From UBA1740 sp045587025 (lineage in GTDB: Bacteria; Bacillota; Clostridia; Oscillospirales; CAG-272), in the NCBI GenBank assembly GCA_045587025.1, contig JAZNBK010000017.1, positions 1 to 55,607 of the forward strand: DNA of 55,607 bases. The letters are read 5' to 3'. This document shows, one piece after another, positions 1-7,424 of this stretch. Both the position numbers and the translations under genes were made by a program. The notes beneath the pieces are model-generated. The model saw nothing but the letters and a program-made list of their open reading frames with translations. It did not search any database and was not told the origin of the DNA. Position 1 is the stretch's first letter. Each line of letters starts with the position of its first letter.

Positions 1-91
1 TTATATCATATCGCTACCGACCAATGGGGTGGTAATATCGCATTTTCACGCAAGTGAAAATATATCGCGTTTGCGAAAGCAAACATATCAC
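1..91. repeat. Hairpin array punctuated by ATATCGC, 27-bp period
   Basis: The heptamer ATATCGC occurs at 8-14, 35-41 and 62-68, exactly 27 bp apart, with a near copy (ATATCAC) at 85-91. Between the copies lie three different stem-loops: a bulged TACC/GGTA hairpin at 15-34, a perfect 8-bp stem with a GCAA loop at 42-61, and a 6-bp stem with a GAAA loop at 69-84. The punctuation is constant while the stems differ, so this is not a simple tandem repeat. The array seems to continue past the left window edge (ATATCAT at 3-9). Function unknown. Confidence 0.7.
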
Positions 92-138
92 CAAAATAAA
101 ATAGCATCTGTGTCTACAGATGCAGTGCTTGTCAAGAA

Positions 139-181
139 AAGAGGACAGAGAATTTGCAGTTGCTTTCTCTGTCCTTTTCCT
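139..181. terminator. Stem-loop terminator, probably bidirectional
   Basis: A 9-bp stem GGACAGAGA/TCTCTGTCC (about 147-177) is followed by TTTT on the plus strand and preceded by AAAAG. It could end transcription from the left on the plus strand and from the 59-aa gene on the minus strand. Confidence 0.55.
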
Positions 182-318
182 ATCGGTAGTATCGTATTCT
201 ACCGGATTTTAAAACTGTCCTTAAGAGTACGCCCCATTCGAATTGACCTCTTTTTTATAAATACTCGCAACGGTAAAAACCGTCGCATAAAATTATCAAA
301 ACACAAAAGGTATATAAA

Positions 319-498
319 TTACTTTTCGATTTCTTCTACCTCTGCTTCAAGGCATTCGTCATTTTCTTCCAACTCGACATCCTCTTCGCATTCGGCACAT
401 TCATCGCACGCCTTATACTTATCCCAAAGCAAAAATACTGCTATTACTGCGCCTGCGATAACGGCAAGGAATCCAATTGCTGCAAAAAACTTTGACAT
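319..498 (-). CDS. Small acidic single-pass membrane protein (59 aa)
   Basis: This is an intact 59-residue reading frame with a strong ribosome site (AGGAGA, 7 nt before ATG) and its own sigma-A promoter upstream. Residues about 4-25 form one hydrophobic segment rich in Ala, Ile, Val and Phe. The remaining tail is very acidic and carries CxxCxxC at residues 31-37 plus Cys49. The layout (N-terminal membrane anchor, charged cytoplasmic tail) resembles short YtxH-like anchored proteins of Bacillota, but I do not recognise a family. The four cysteines suggest metal binding or disulfide formation, which is inference. It is divergent from the thiT transcription unit. Confidence 0.75.
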   Translation of the reverse strand: MSKFFAAIGFLAVIAGAVIAVFLLWDKYKACDECAECEEDVELEENDECLEAEVEEIEK

Positions 499-529
499 CT
501 CATTTCTCCTTTTCTTTTTGGTTATTTAT

Positions 530-558
530 ATTATACTATATCGCAACATAAAAATCAA
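530..558 (-). promoter_or_regulatory. Sigma-A promoter of the 59-aa membrane protein gene
   Basis: Minus-strand -35 TTGATT (553-558), 17-bp spacer, -10 TATAAT (530-535). It supports the short gene at 319-498 as real. Confidence 0.7.
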
Positions 559-591
559 GGATTTTTTGCATATTTTTTCTTGCGCCAAATA

Positions 592-620
592 TTGACAATA
601 ATATGTTTTTGTGTTATAAT
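592..620 (+). promoter_or_regulatory. Sigma-A promoter of the TPP riboswitch-thiT unit
   Basis: Consensus -35 TTGACA (592-597), 17-bp spacer, -10 TATAAT (615-620). The start point would lie about 20 nt before the riboswitch. Confidence 0.85.
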
Positions 621-643
621 ATAAAAGAACTGCACAGAATCAA

Positions 644-732
644 ATATCAGGGGTGCTGAGCCGATGAGCGATGCTGAGACGGAGCTTTCCGAACCCTTTA
701 ACCTGATACGGATAATGCCGTCGTAGGAAGAT
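644..732 (+). ncRNA. TPP (THI-box) riboswitch
   Basis: The leader holds the conserved THI-box pieces in order: GGGGTGC (near 650), GCTGAGA (near 673), ACCCTTT, ACCTGATACGG and ATAATGCCGTCGTAGG (to about 727). It is followed by a terminator at 757-791 and then thiT. By the known mechanism, thiamine pyrophosphate binding should favour termination and switch thiT off. Confidence 0.95.
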
Positions 733-756
733 TTCATTTAAAAAATTGATGATTTT

Positions 757-791
757 ACCACACGGATTTGATCTCCGTGTGGTATTTTTTA
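757..791 (+). terminator. Riboswitch expression-platform terminator
   Basis: A perfect 10-bp stem ACCACACGGA/TCCGTGTGGT with a 7-nt loop is followed by ATTTTTT. It sits between the TPP aptamer and thiT, as expected for transcription attenuation. Confidence 0.85.
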
Positions 792-830
792 TTGCGGTTT
801 CTTCACACCGCGCCAAAGGAGGTAACAAAA

Positions 831-1637
831 ATGAAGAAAAAAACTCTTGCTCTGTGCGAAGCGGGTATTATGGTCGCCCTCTCCACAGCCCTTGCAATGC
901 TGAAGATTATTGATATGCCTTACGGCGGTTCTGTAACCTTTGCGCAGATGCTCCCTATCATTATTTTCGCATACCGTCACGGCCCTAAGTACGGCATGGG
1001 CGCTGCCCTTGCCGCCTCTATTGTTCAGCTTTTGCTCGGTCTTGAAAACTTCTCCTATCTGCCGCTTGTAACGTGGTATTCCATCATTGTTCTCGCTCTC
1101 TTCGATTACGTTGTGGCATATTCTGCGTTTGGTGTCGTAGGGTTTCTCAAGAACAAGTATAACTACCGTAGCGCTATGCTAATTGGCGCAGCTTCCGCTT
1201 CTGTTATCAGATATTTGTGCCACGTTATTTCCGGCTTTACCGCTTGGAAAGCGTTTGAAATACCCGACGGCGCGGTTCTCACCTACTCCTTCGGCTATAA
1301 CGCTACATATATGATACCCGAGACGATAGTGCTTATCGCGGCAACGTATTACTTCTGCTCTGCAATTGACCTCTCGAAAGAAATTCCTGTAAGAGCCAAG
1401 AAGATTTCTGCCGGCGACGGAAACATTTCTATTATGAAGCTCCTTTCCGGCATTGCTGTTTTTGCGGCAATTATCGTTGACACTGCGCTTATCTTCTCGA
1501 AAATTCAGGACGAAGAAAGCGGTGATCTCATTGTTTCCGGACTTGCTGACGTAGATTGGATATCGGTTGCGATAGTGACCTTGGTCTGCGCAGGCGTTTC
1601 AATTTTATTCAAAGTGATTGACAAGAAAAGGAATTAA
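831..1637 (+). CDS. thiT: Thiamine ECF transporter S component ThiT
   Basis: ThiT is the membrane substrate-binding (S) subunit of energy-coupling-factor transporters and imports thiamine with the shared EcfA/A'/T module. The 268-aa product starts at the ATG after AAAGGAGGT, not at the upstream in-frame codon, which would overlap the terminator. It has about six hydrophobic segments, an N-terminal stretch typical of the YuaJ/ThiT family and the family-like WYS motif in the middle. The C-terminus is longer than usual, with a last hydrophobic helix from about residue 240. The TPP riboswitch directly upstream independently supports the thiamine assignment. EcfA and EcfT are not in this window. 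Confidence 0.92.
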   Translation: MKKKTLALCEAGIMVALSTALAMLKIIDMPYGGSVTFAQMLPIIIFAYRHGPKYGMGAALAASIVQLLLGLENFSYLPLVTWYSIIVLALFDYVVAYSAFGVVGFLKNKYNYRSAMLIGAASASVIRYLCHVISGFTAWKAFEIPDGAVLTYSFGYNATYMIPETIVLIAATYYFCSAIDLSKEIPVRAKKISAGDGNISIMKLLSGIAVFAAIIVDTALIFSKIQDEESGDLIVSGLADVDWISVAIVTLVCAGVSILFKVIDKKRN

Positions 1638-1641
1638 AATC

Positions 1642-1689
1642 AAAGTGCTCGCTTTTCGGCATTATTTGTCGGCGGCGAGTGCTTTTTTT
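1642..1689 (+). terminator. Terminator after thiT
   Basis: The arms AAAGTGCTCGC and GCGAGTGCTTT pair with two G-U wobbles and are followed by a run of T. Confidence 0.7.
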
Positions 1690-1726
1690 CGTTATCTGTG
1701 GCATTGAATTTCTGTCTGGACGCCAC

Positions 1727-1755
1727 TTGACAATTAAATAAAAAAAGTGTATAAT
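1727..1755 (+). promoter_or_regulatory. Sigma-A promoter of rnpB
   Basis: Full-consensus -35 TTGACA (1727-1732), 17-bp spacer, -10 TATAAT (1750-1755). The RNA should begin near 1760. Confidence 0.9.
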
Positions 1756-1759
1756 TAAC

Positions 1760-2134
1760 GGGCGACTAAGAGGCGCAATCGCGTAATATGTTGCCGAAAG
1801 GTATTATTATGAGGAAAGTCCGGGCTTCACAGAGCAGGGTAACGGATAACGTCCGCCGAGGGTGACCTCAGGGAAAGTGCAACAGAAATAAACCGCCACG
1901 CAAGTGGTAAGGATGGAAAGGCGAGGTAAGAGCTCACCGGCATTATAGGTAACTATGTGCAAATGTAAACCCTATCCGAAGCAACACCTTTCATTCGGCT
2001 TTTGCCGCAGTTGCTCGCTGTTATATGGATGGTGGCAGGAGTATTTGCTCCAAGCCGTGTGGTAACATACGGCGAAGATAGATGATTGCGGTTCACTTAC
2101 GTGTTCACAGAACCCGGCTTATATTCTTACGTCG
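1760..2134 (+). ncRNA. rnpB: RNase P RNA (catalytic subunit)
   Basis: The gene encodes the ribozyme that matures tRNA 5' ends. Recognisable core elements in order are GAGGAAAGTCCGGGC (near 1811), AAGTGCAACAGAAA with ACCGCC (about 1875-1896), GGTAAGAGCTCACCG (about 1924) and a 3' ACAGAACCCGGCTTA near 2106. The two ends (GGCGACTAAG and CTTACGTCGTC) can pair as P1. The element order looks more like the ancestral A-type than the Bacillus B-type, but I could not fold it. A consensus promoter precedes it and a terminator follows. Confidence 0.95.
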
Positions 2135-2136
2135 TC

Positions 2137-2171
2137 AAAGGACCTCGATTTTTCGAGGTCCTTTGTTTTTG
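2137..2171 (+). terminator. Terminator of rnpB
   Basis: A 12-bp perfect stem AAAGGACCTCGA/TCGAGGTCCTTT with a short T loop is followed by GTTTTT. Confidence 0.85.
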
Positions 2172-2209
2172 CCTAAACTGTAAAATTTTTTATTAAACGT
2201 ATTTTTTTG

Positions 2210-2238
2210 TTGCAATAATATAAATTTTGGACTATAAT
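2210..2238 (+). promoter_or_regulatory. Sigma-A promoter of the murD-M42 operon
   Basis: -35 TTGCAA (2210-2215), 17-bp spacer, -10 TATAAT (2233-2238). About 70 nt of leader precede murD. Confidence 0.75.
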
Positions 2239-2313
2239 ATAATTAAGTAACTATGTTCATTTTAGATATATAAATCTACCTATAACCAAGTCCATAAAAT
2301 CGGAGGCGCAGAA

Positions 2314-3735
2314 ATGAAAGCTGAATATATGAATCTCGAAGAAATAATTTCATATCCCATTACCGTAGTAGGACTTGGCATATCAAATATTCCGCTCATT
2401 CGTTTCTTGCTTTCTGTCGGCGCAAAAAACATAAGCGCAAGAGATAAACAGAAAAAAGACGCTCTGCCAAATGAAATTACAGCGCTTGAAAATCAGGGTG
2501 TTAAGCTTATATGCGGAGAGGGCTATCTTGAAAATATAACCGAAAAGGTAATCTTCCGTTCTCCCGGAATAAGACCTGATATAGACGAGTTTATACTCGC
2601 CAAAAAAAACGGCGCGTTTATAACGAGCGAAATGGAGCTTTTCTTTTCTCTCTGCCCTGCTAAGATTCTCGCAGTGACGGGAAGCGACGGAAAAACCACG
2701 ACGACTACTCTTTCCTATGAAATTATGAAAAGGCAGGCGGATCTGAACGGCGATTTTAAGGTATACGTCGGGGGAAATATCGGCTCGCCTCTGCTCCCTC
2801 TCGTTTCTGAAATGAAGAAAGAGGACTTTGCGATAATCGAGCTTTCCAGCTTTCAATTATCCGATATGAAATTCACGCCAAGCCGCGCGGTAATTACGAA
2901 CATAACGCCTAATCATTTAAACTGGCATAAGGATTATCCTGAATATATAGACGCAAAAAAGAAAATTTTGGGCAAAGAAACGGTAGCCGTTCTAAACGCG
3001 CATAACGAAGAGACCGCCGCTATTGCAAGAGGGATAACGAATAAGATAGTTTTCTCCGCAAGAATGTCTGAGGGCGAAATGCGCTCGGAATTTCCCAACT
3101 GCCAAAAGGTCTATGAAAAGGGCGGGTATATCGTATACTCCGACGGGAACACCGAGTTCCCCATACTCAAAACGGAGGACATAAAAATACCCGGAGTGCA
3201 CAACGTAGAAAATTATATGGCGTCATTTGCGCTCACGCTCCCCTACGCTAATGCGGAGATAGTCCGAGATATTGCAAGAAGCTTTTCCGGCGTTGAGCAT
3301 CGCCTTGAGTACGTAAGAAGCTTCAAGGGTGTAAAATATTATAACAGCTCTATCGATTCGTCTCCCGTGAGAACCGAAGCCGCCCTTTCGGCTTTAAAGG
3401 AAAAACCTATCGTCATCTGCGGCGGCGCCGCTAAGGGTATACCCTTCGACAGCTTAGCCGTGGCTTTATGTAAAAAAGCAAAAGCAGTTGTCCTGACGGG
3501 GCAGACCGCTAACGAAATTGAAAACGCTCTTAAAAATTGTGCGGATTTCGCTCAAAGCGTACTTTCCGTTATGAAAAAGGAAAATTTCAGAGACGCTGTC
3601 CTCTGCGCGAGAGATATTGCGAAGGAGGGAGATACCGTGCTTCTCTCCCCTGCGTGCACGAGCTTTGACGCATTTAAAAATTTCAACGAGAGAGGAAAAG
3701 TATTCAAGGATATTGTAAACGGGTTTGCTGAATAA
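2314..3735 (+). CDS. murD: UDP-N-acetylmuramoyl-L-alanine--D-glutamate ligase MurD
   Basis: MurD adds D-glutamate to UDP-MurNAc-L-Ala in the cytoplasm during peptidoglycan precursor synthesis, using ATP. The 473-aa product has the N-terminal nucleotide-sugar domain (VVGLGISN near residue 18), the Mur-ligase P-loop GSDGKTTT (near residue 128), the ELSSFQL motif and the C-terminal domain with HNVENYMA and GVEHRLEYV. The ATG follows GGAGG at good spacing. It is the first gene of a co-directional run; the next gene starts immediately after its stop codon. It lies outside a classical dcw cluster, with no other mur gene in the window. Confidence 0.95.
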   Translation: MKAEYMNLEEIISYPITVVGLGISNIPLIRFLLSVGAKNISARDKQKKDALPNEITALENQGVKLICGEGYLENITEKVIFRSPGIRPDIDEFILAKKNGAFITSEMELFFSLCPAKILAVTGSDGKTTTTTLSYEIMKRQADLNGDFKVYVGGNIGSPLLPLVSEMKKEDFAIIELSSFQLSDMKFTPSRAVITNITPNHLNWHKDYPEYIDAKKKILGKETVAVLNAHNEETAAIARGITNKIVFSARMSEGEMRSEFPNCQKVYEKGGYIVYSDGNTEFPILKTEDIKIPGVHNVENYMASFALTLPYANAEIVRDIARSFSGVEHRLEYVRSFKGVKYYNSSIDSSPVRTEAALSALKEKPIVICGGAAKGIPFDSLAVALCKKAKAVVLTGQTANEIENALKNCADFAQSVLSVMKKENFRDAVLCARDIAKEGDTVLLSPACTSFDAFKNFNERGKVFKDIVNGFAE

Positions 3736-4797
3736 ATGGAGAATATAAAAAGATATATAACCGAGCTTTGCGATATTATGACCGTTTCGGGCTTTGAATA
3801 TCGCCAAAAGGAAAGAATAATAAATTTGGGTAAGGATATTTTCGACGAAGTATCTACCGACAATATAGGTAATTATTTATTCCTTAAAAAATCAAAAAGA
3901 AAAAATGCCCCACGTCTTTTGATAGATACGCATATAGACCAAATCGGTATGATTGTCACCGAAATTTGCAAGGACGGCTTTGTAAAATTTACAAGCATAG
4001 GCGGTCTTGATTCTCACATACTACAGGGCGCAGAGGTCGTTTTGTACGGTGAAAAGGAAATTTTCGGTGTAATAACCTCTACTCCGCCTCATTTACAGTC
4101 GGCGGAAAATAAAAACACGCTTGAAAAGCCGGAGCAGCTCTATATTGATACCGGCTATTCCGAAAAATTACTCAAGAAAATTATTCCCATCGGAACGCCT
4201 ATTTCATTTAAGGGGAATTGTACCTCTCTATTTAACGGCGTTTTGTGCGGTCCTGCGCTTGACAACAAGGCCTCGTGCGGTACTGCTTTGCACGCTATAT
4301 CGTCTGTCGACGCAGAAGAAATGGCTTTTGACGTATATCTGCTTTTCTCTGCAAGAGAGGAGCACGGAGCATTCGTAGGCGCCTGGACAGGCGCGGCTTT
4401 GTCTAAGCCGGATATAGCTATCTCTCTTGACGCAAATTTCGCTCGCACGCCAAACGTCTCAGAGCTTGAAAGCGTCAAAATGGGTGAGGGATTTTCTGTT
4501 TCTATCTCCTGCGTTACAAGCAGAAAATATACTAAAAAGACGATTGCGCTCGCAAAGGAAGCGACACTCCCCTATCAATTAGTGGCAGAGCCAAACAACG
4601 TCGGAACTAACGCAAACGTGCTTGGGCTCACTAATTTCGGAATACCCTGCATTGACTTAGGGCTTCCGCTCGGTTCTATGCACACCTTTTCCGAGACGGT
4701 TTCTCTCTGCGACTGCAAAGCGCTCTCAGACCTGCTCTGTCTCTTTATTCGCAACGAAGAGCTGGCAACGGAGGTTCAAAATGAAAGAAAAAATTGA
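3736..4797 (+). CDS. M42 family metallo-aminopeptidase (first of three)
   Basis: M42 enzymes are two-metal cytoplasmic aminopeptidases that form 12-subunit tetrahedral particles and trim peptides. This 353-aa copy keeps the expected residues: the HxD pair in THIDQIGM (near residue 66), the bridging Asp in ALDNK (near 176), the Glu pair in AREEHG (near 208), the Asp in SLDAN and the C-terminal His in SMHTFSE (near 320). The usual Glu after HxD is Gln. It starts at the base after the murD stop and overlaps the next M42 gene by 17 nt, so the genes are translationally coupled. Expected to be catalytically active; substrate range unknown. Confidence 0.85.
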   Translation: MENIKRYITELCDIMTVSGFEYRQKERIINLGKDIFDEVSTDNIGNYLFLKKSKRKNAPRLLIDTHIDQIGMIVTEICKDGFVKFTSIGGLDSHILQGAEVVLYGEKEIFGVITSTPPHLQSAENKNTLEKPEQLYIDTGYSEKLLKKIIPIGTPISFKGNCTSLFNGVLCGPALDNKASCGTALHAISSVDAEEMAFDVYLLFSAREEHGAFVGAWTGAALSKPDIAISLDANFARTPNVSELESVKMGEGFSVSISCVTSRKYTKKTIALAKEATLPYQLVAEPNNVGTNANVLGLTNFGIPCIDLGLPLGSMHTFSETVSLCDCKALSDLLCLFIRNEELATEVQNERKN

Positions 4798-5866
4798 GCT
4801 TTTAAGAGAGCTTTCACTCGCCTTCGGCCCCTCGGGCTATGAAGATGAGGTAAAGGCGATAATAAAGGAGAAAATTTCTCCCTATATAAGTGATATAAGA
4901 GAGGACACGCTCGGAAATCTCATTGCCATACTGCCCGCTTGCAATCAGACGGATAATACCCCCACGCTTATGCTTTGTGCCCATATGGACGAGGTCGGCT
5001 TTATGATTAGGGGATATGACGAAAACGGCTTCCTCTACTTCGACGAGGTGGGTGGCTTAAATGAAAAAGCGCTCCCCGCAAGGCGCATCACACTTTTTGC
5101 AAACGACGAGAATAAGATAAACGGAGTTATCGGAGTAAAGCCAACTCATCTGCAAGAAAAAGATGAAAGAAACACCGTAACGGAGCTTTCAAAGCTTTAT
5201 ATAGACATAGGCGCAAAAAGCAAGGAAGAGGCGACTGCATTGACCTCTATCGGAGATTATGCGGTCTTTAATTCCGATTTCGTCTTGTTCGGAGAAGATG
5301 AAAACAAGGTAAAATGCAAGGCACTCGACGACCGAATGGGTTGCGCCGTGCTGATTCTTTTAATAAAACGGCTCGCGAGAGAAAAAATACTGCGAGATTT
5401 CAATATCGCCTTCTGCTTCACGACGCGAGAGGAAACGGGACTTTCAGGCGCAATGACGGTAGCTAATCTGCTTTCGCCGAAATACGCCATAGTCGTTGAA
5501 ACTACGGCTGTCGCCGATATACACGGCGTAGCGCCACATCTTCGGGTTGCGAAGTTAGGCGAGGGCGGCGCAATTTCCATTTTAGACAGAAGCACGATTT
5601 ACGACAGGGGTTTTGTAAGCTTTGCTTTGCGTTACAAAAACGAAGTGCCCCTTCAAATAAAAGAGTTCGTTTCGGGTGGAAACGACGCTTCGACAATTCA
5701 CCGCGCAGGCAATGGCTGCCACACCTTAGCAATAAGCGCGCCGACAAGGTATCTGCATAGCGCAAGCTGTGTGCTCGACCTACGCGATTATTATGCCATA
5801 GAAGAACTTATTTATATAATTATTTGCGATTTTGACTTGCTTATAAACAGAGAGGAGCAATTATGA
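4781..5866 (+). CDS. M42 family metallo-aminopeptidase (second of three)
   Basis: This 361-aa paralogue has the most canonical M42 signature of the three: AHMDEVGFM (near residue 67), KALDDRMG (near 183), TREETGLSGA (near 214) and RYLHSAS (near 326). It is therefore predicted to be an active aminopeptidase. It overlaps the preceding M42 gene by 17 nt and the following one by 4 nt (ATGA). A ribosome site (GGAGG) precedes its ATG inside the upstream gene. With its neighbours it may form mixed oligomers, since M42 proteins are known to co-assemble; that is inference. Confidence 0.88.
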   Translation: MKEKIELLRELSLAFGPSGYEDEVKAIIKEKISPYISDIREDTLGNLIAILPACNQTDNTPTLMLCAHMDEVGFMIRGYDENGFLYFDEVGGLNEKALPARRITLFANDENKINGVIGVKPTHLQEKDERNTVTELSKLYIDIGAKSKEEATALTSIGDYAVFNSDFVLFGEDENKVKCKALDDRMGCAVLILLIKRLAREKILRDFNIAFCFTTREETGLSGAMTVANLLSPKYAIVVETTAVADIHGVAPHLRVAKLGEGGAISILDRSTIYDRGFVSFALRYKNEVPLQIKEFVSGGNDASTIHRAGNGCHTLAISAPTRYLHSASCVLDLRDYYAIEELIYIIICDFDLLINREEQL

Positions 5867-6861
5867 ATATAGATTTGTTAAAGAAGCTCTGCGCCATAAA
5901 CGGTATCTCGGGATACGAGAAAACGATAGGCGAATATATAGTAAAGGAGTTTTCTTCCTGCTTTGACGAATGTTACCGTGATAATCTTTTAAACGTTATA
6001 GCTCTGAAAAAGGGACACGCAGAAAATCCGAAAAAGGTGATGCTTTTTGCTCACCTCGACGTTGCGGGATTTATCGTTACGCATATTGAGGAGAACGGCA
6101 AATTGAGATTTTCGCCTGTCGGAGAAACGGCGATAAATTCCGCCGTATACCAAAAGGTTTTCTTTGAAAACGGCACGCAGGGCATCATACTCCCCGAGGG
6201 AGCGGACGAAAAATACACCTACAATTCTCTTTTCGTTGACATAGGCGCCACCGACAAGAAGGAAGCCGAGCGATATATAAGCGTCGGAGATTGCTTTTCG
6301 GCCTCACTCGACGTTACTATGCTCAAAGGGGACAAGCTTTTGGGCGCTTCGCTCGACAACCGCGCTTCATGCGCCGTCCTTCTCTCTGCCGCTATGAATT
6401 TAAAGGACAACCCCGATGATATTTACTTTGTATTTTCATCTCAGCAAAAAGCGGGAAACAGGGGAATAAAGCCCTCTGCATCCGCTATTTCCCCCGATTT
6501 TGCAATATCTATCGACACCTCGCTCTCTACCTGCCGTGAAAATCCAAGCGCGCATATTGAGCTTGGAAAAGGGCCTGCAATTAAAATCAAGGATAAATCT
6601 GTCATATGTAACGAAAAGTTGACAAAATTTATTAAGAGCGCCGCAAATTCTATCGGTCTTAATTTGCAAGACGAGGTTACGAATTACGGTGCGTCAGAGC
6701 TCGCAGTAGTCCAATCGACGAGTGGCGCCGCAGCAAGCGGTCTCGTCATTCCCTGCGAAAATCCAAGCACAAGCGCTCAGGTTATAAATATAAACGATTT
6801 AGAAGCCCTTACTAAGCTCGTAATTACCCTTGCAAAATCCGATTTTTCAAAAATTATTTAA
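5863..6861 (+). CDS. M42 peptidase-like protein, catalytic site lost (third of three)
   Basis: The 332-aa product aligns with M42 over its length but several active-site residues are changed. The HxD pair (AHLDVAG, near residue 63) and bridging Asp (SLDNRASC, near 165) remain. The catalytic and metal-binding Glu pair is replaced by Gln-Gln (SSQQKAG, near 195). The C-terminal His motif (RYLHS in the second copy) is replaced by ENPSTSA. Metal site 2 and the general base are therefore predicted absent. The frame is intact, starts by ATGA overlap with an active paralogue and has a ribosome site (GAGGAG), so it is unlikely to be a decaying pseudogene. A structural or regulatory subunit is inferred. 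Confidence 0.8.
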   Translation: MNIDLLKKLCAINGISGYEKTIGEYIVKEFSSCFDECYRDNLLNVIALKKGHAENPKKVMLFAHLDVAGFIVTHIEENGKLRFSPVGETAINSAVYQKVFFENGTQGIILPEGADEKYTYNSLFVDIGATDKKEAERYISVGDCFSASLDVTMLKGDKLLGASLDNRASCAVLLSAAMNLKDNPDDIYFVFSSQQKAGNRGIKPSASAISPDFAISIDTSLSTCRENPSAHIELGKGPAIKIKDKSVICNEKLTKFIKSAANSIGLNLQDEVTNYGASELAVVQSTSGAAASGLVIPCENPSTSAQVININDLEALTKLVITLAKSDFSKII

Positions 6862-6874
6862 ACAGGAGATAAAA

Positions 6875-7423
6875 ATGAAAAAACTACTATCTTTTTTGCT
6901 CGTCGCTTTACTTTGCCTTGCCTTTATTTGCGGATGCTCTAAAAACGAAAGCGACATCCCCGTGGGAATGAAGCTGGCGTCAGATCCAAAAATCAACACG
7001 GATTATACCTTGTATGTACCTGAAGCTTGGGTGTGCGATATGACTACAGGCATTACAAGCGCCTACGTCTCCTCTGTCGACCATTCAAATATAAGCATAA
7101 CTTATGAAGTACCCAAGGTCAGCACTATAAAGGAATACTGGGAGAACAGCGCAGCGCACTTTGAAGCTATTTTTGAAAGCTTTGAAATTGTCGAGGAAGG
7201 CGTCGAAACGAAGCTCGGAAACGCAAATGCGGCAAGATACACCTACAAGGCGACCTACGGCGGAGAGGAATATCAATTTATTCAGCTGTTCGCAGTTCGC
7301 GGAGTTCATCTCTATACCTTCACCTACACCGCGTTAAACGAGGAAAGCGAGCTTGGCTACATTCCTTTTGATAAAAACTTGGAACACGTATACAAAATAA
7401 TAGAAAATTTTAGGTTCAACTGA
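6875..7423 (+). CDS. Predicted lipoprotein (182 aa)
   Basis: The ATG follows AGGAGAT at good spacing; an upstream in-frame start inside the M42-like gene is rejected. Residues 1-20 form a lipoprotein signal peptide with a lipobox ending in ICGC and Ser after the Cys, so the mature protein should be anchored to the outer face of the membrane. The rest is soluble with no further hydrophobic segment and shows regularly spaced aromatic residues, as in small beta-rich folds of the PsbP-like type; that resemblance is weak. It lies 13 nt after the M42-like gene and 1 nt before the desulfurase gene, so it shares the operon. No function recognised. Confidence 0.75.
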   Translation: MKKLLSFLLVALLCLAFICGCSKNESDIPVGMKLASDPKINTDYTLYVPEAWVCDMTTGITSAYVSSVDHSNISITYEVPKVSTIKEYWENSAAHFEAIFESFEIVEEGVETKLGNANAARYTYKATYGGEEYQFIQLFAVRGVHLYTFTYTALNEESELGYIPFDKNLEHVYKIIENFRFN

Positions 7424-7424
7424 T

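Noticed and set aside
1..91. CRISPR-like look of the phased repeats
   Set aside because: The repeated unit is only 7 bp and the intervals are palindromes of 16-20 nt, not unique spacers; no cas genes are near.
29..595. 188-aa plus-strand ORF over the left end
   Set aside because: It runs antisense across the 59-aa minus-strand gene, through hairpins and a terminator, has no ribosome site, and its Ser/His-rich stretch is the mirror of the acidic tail.
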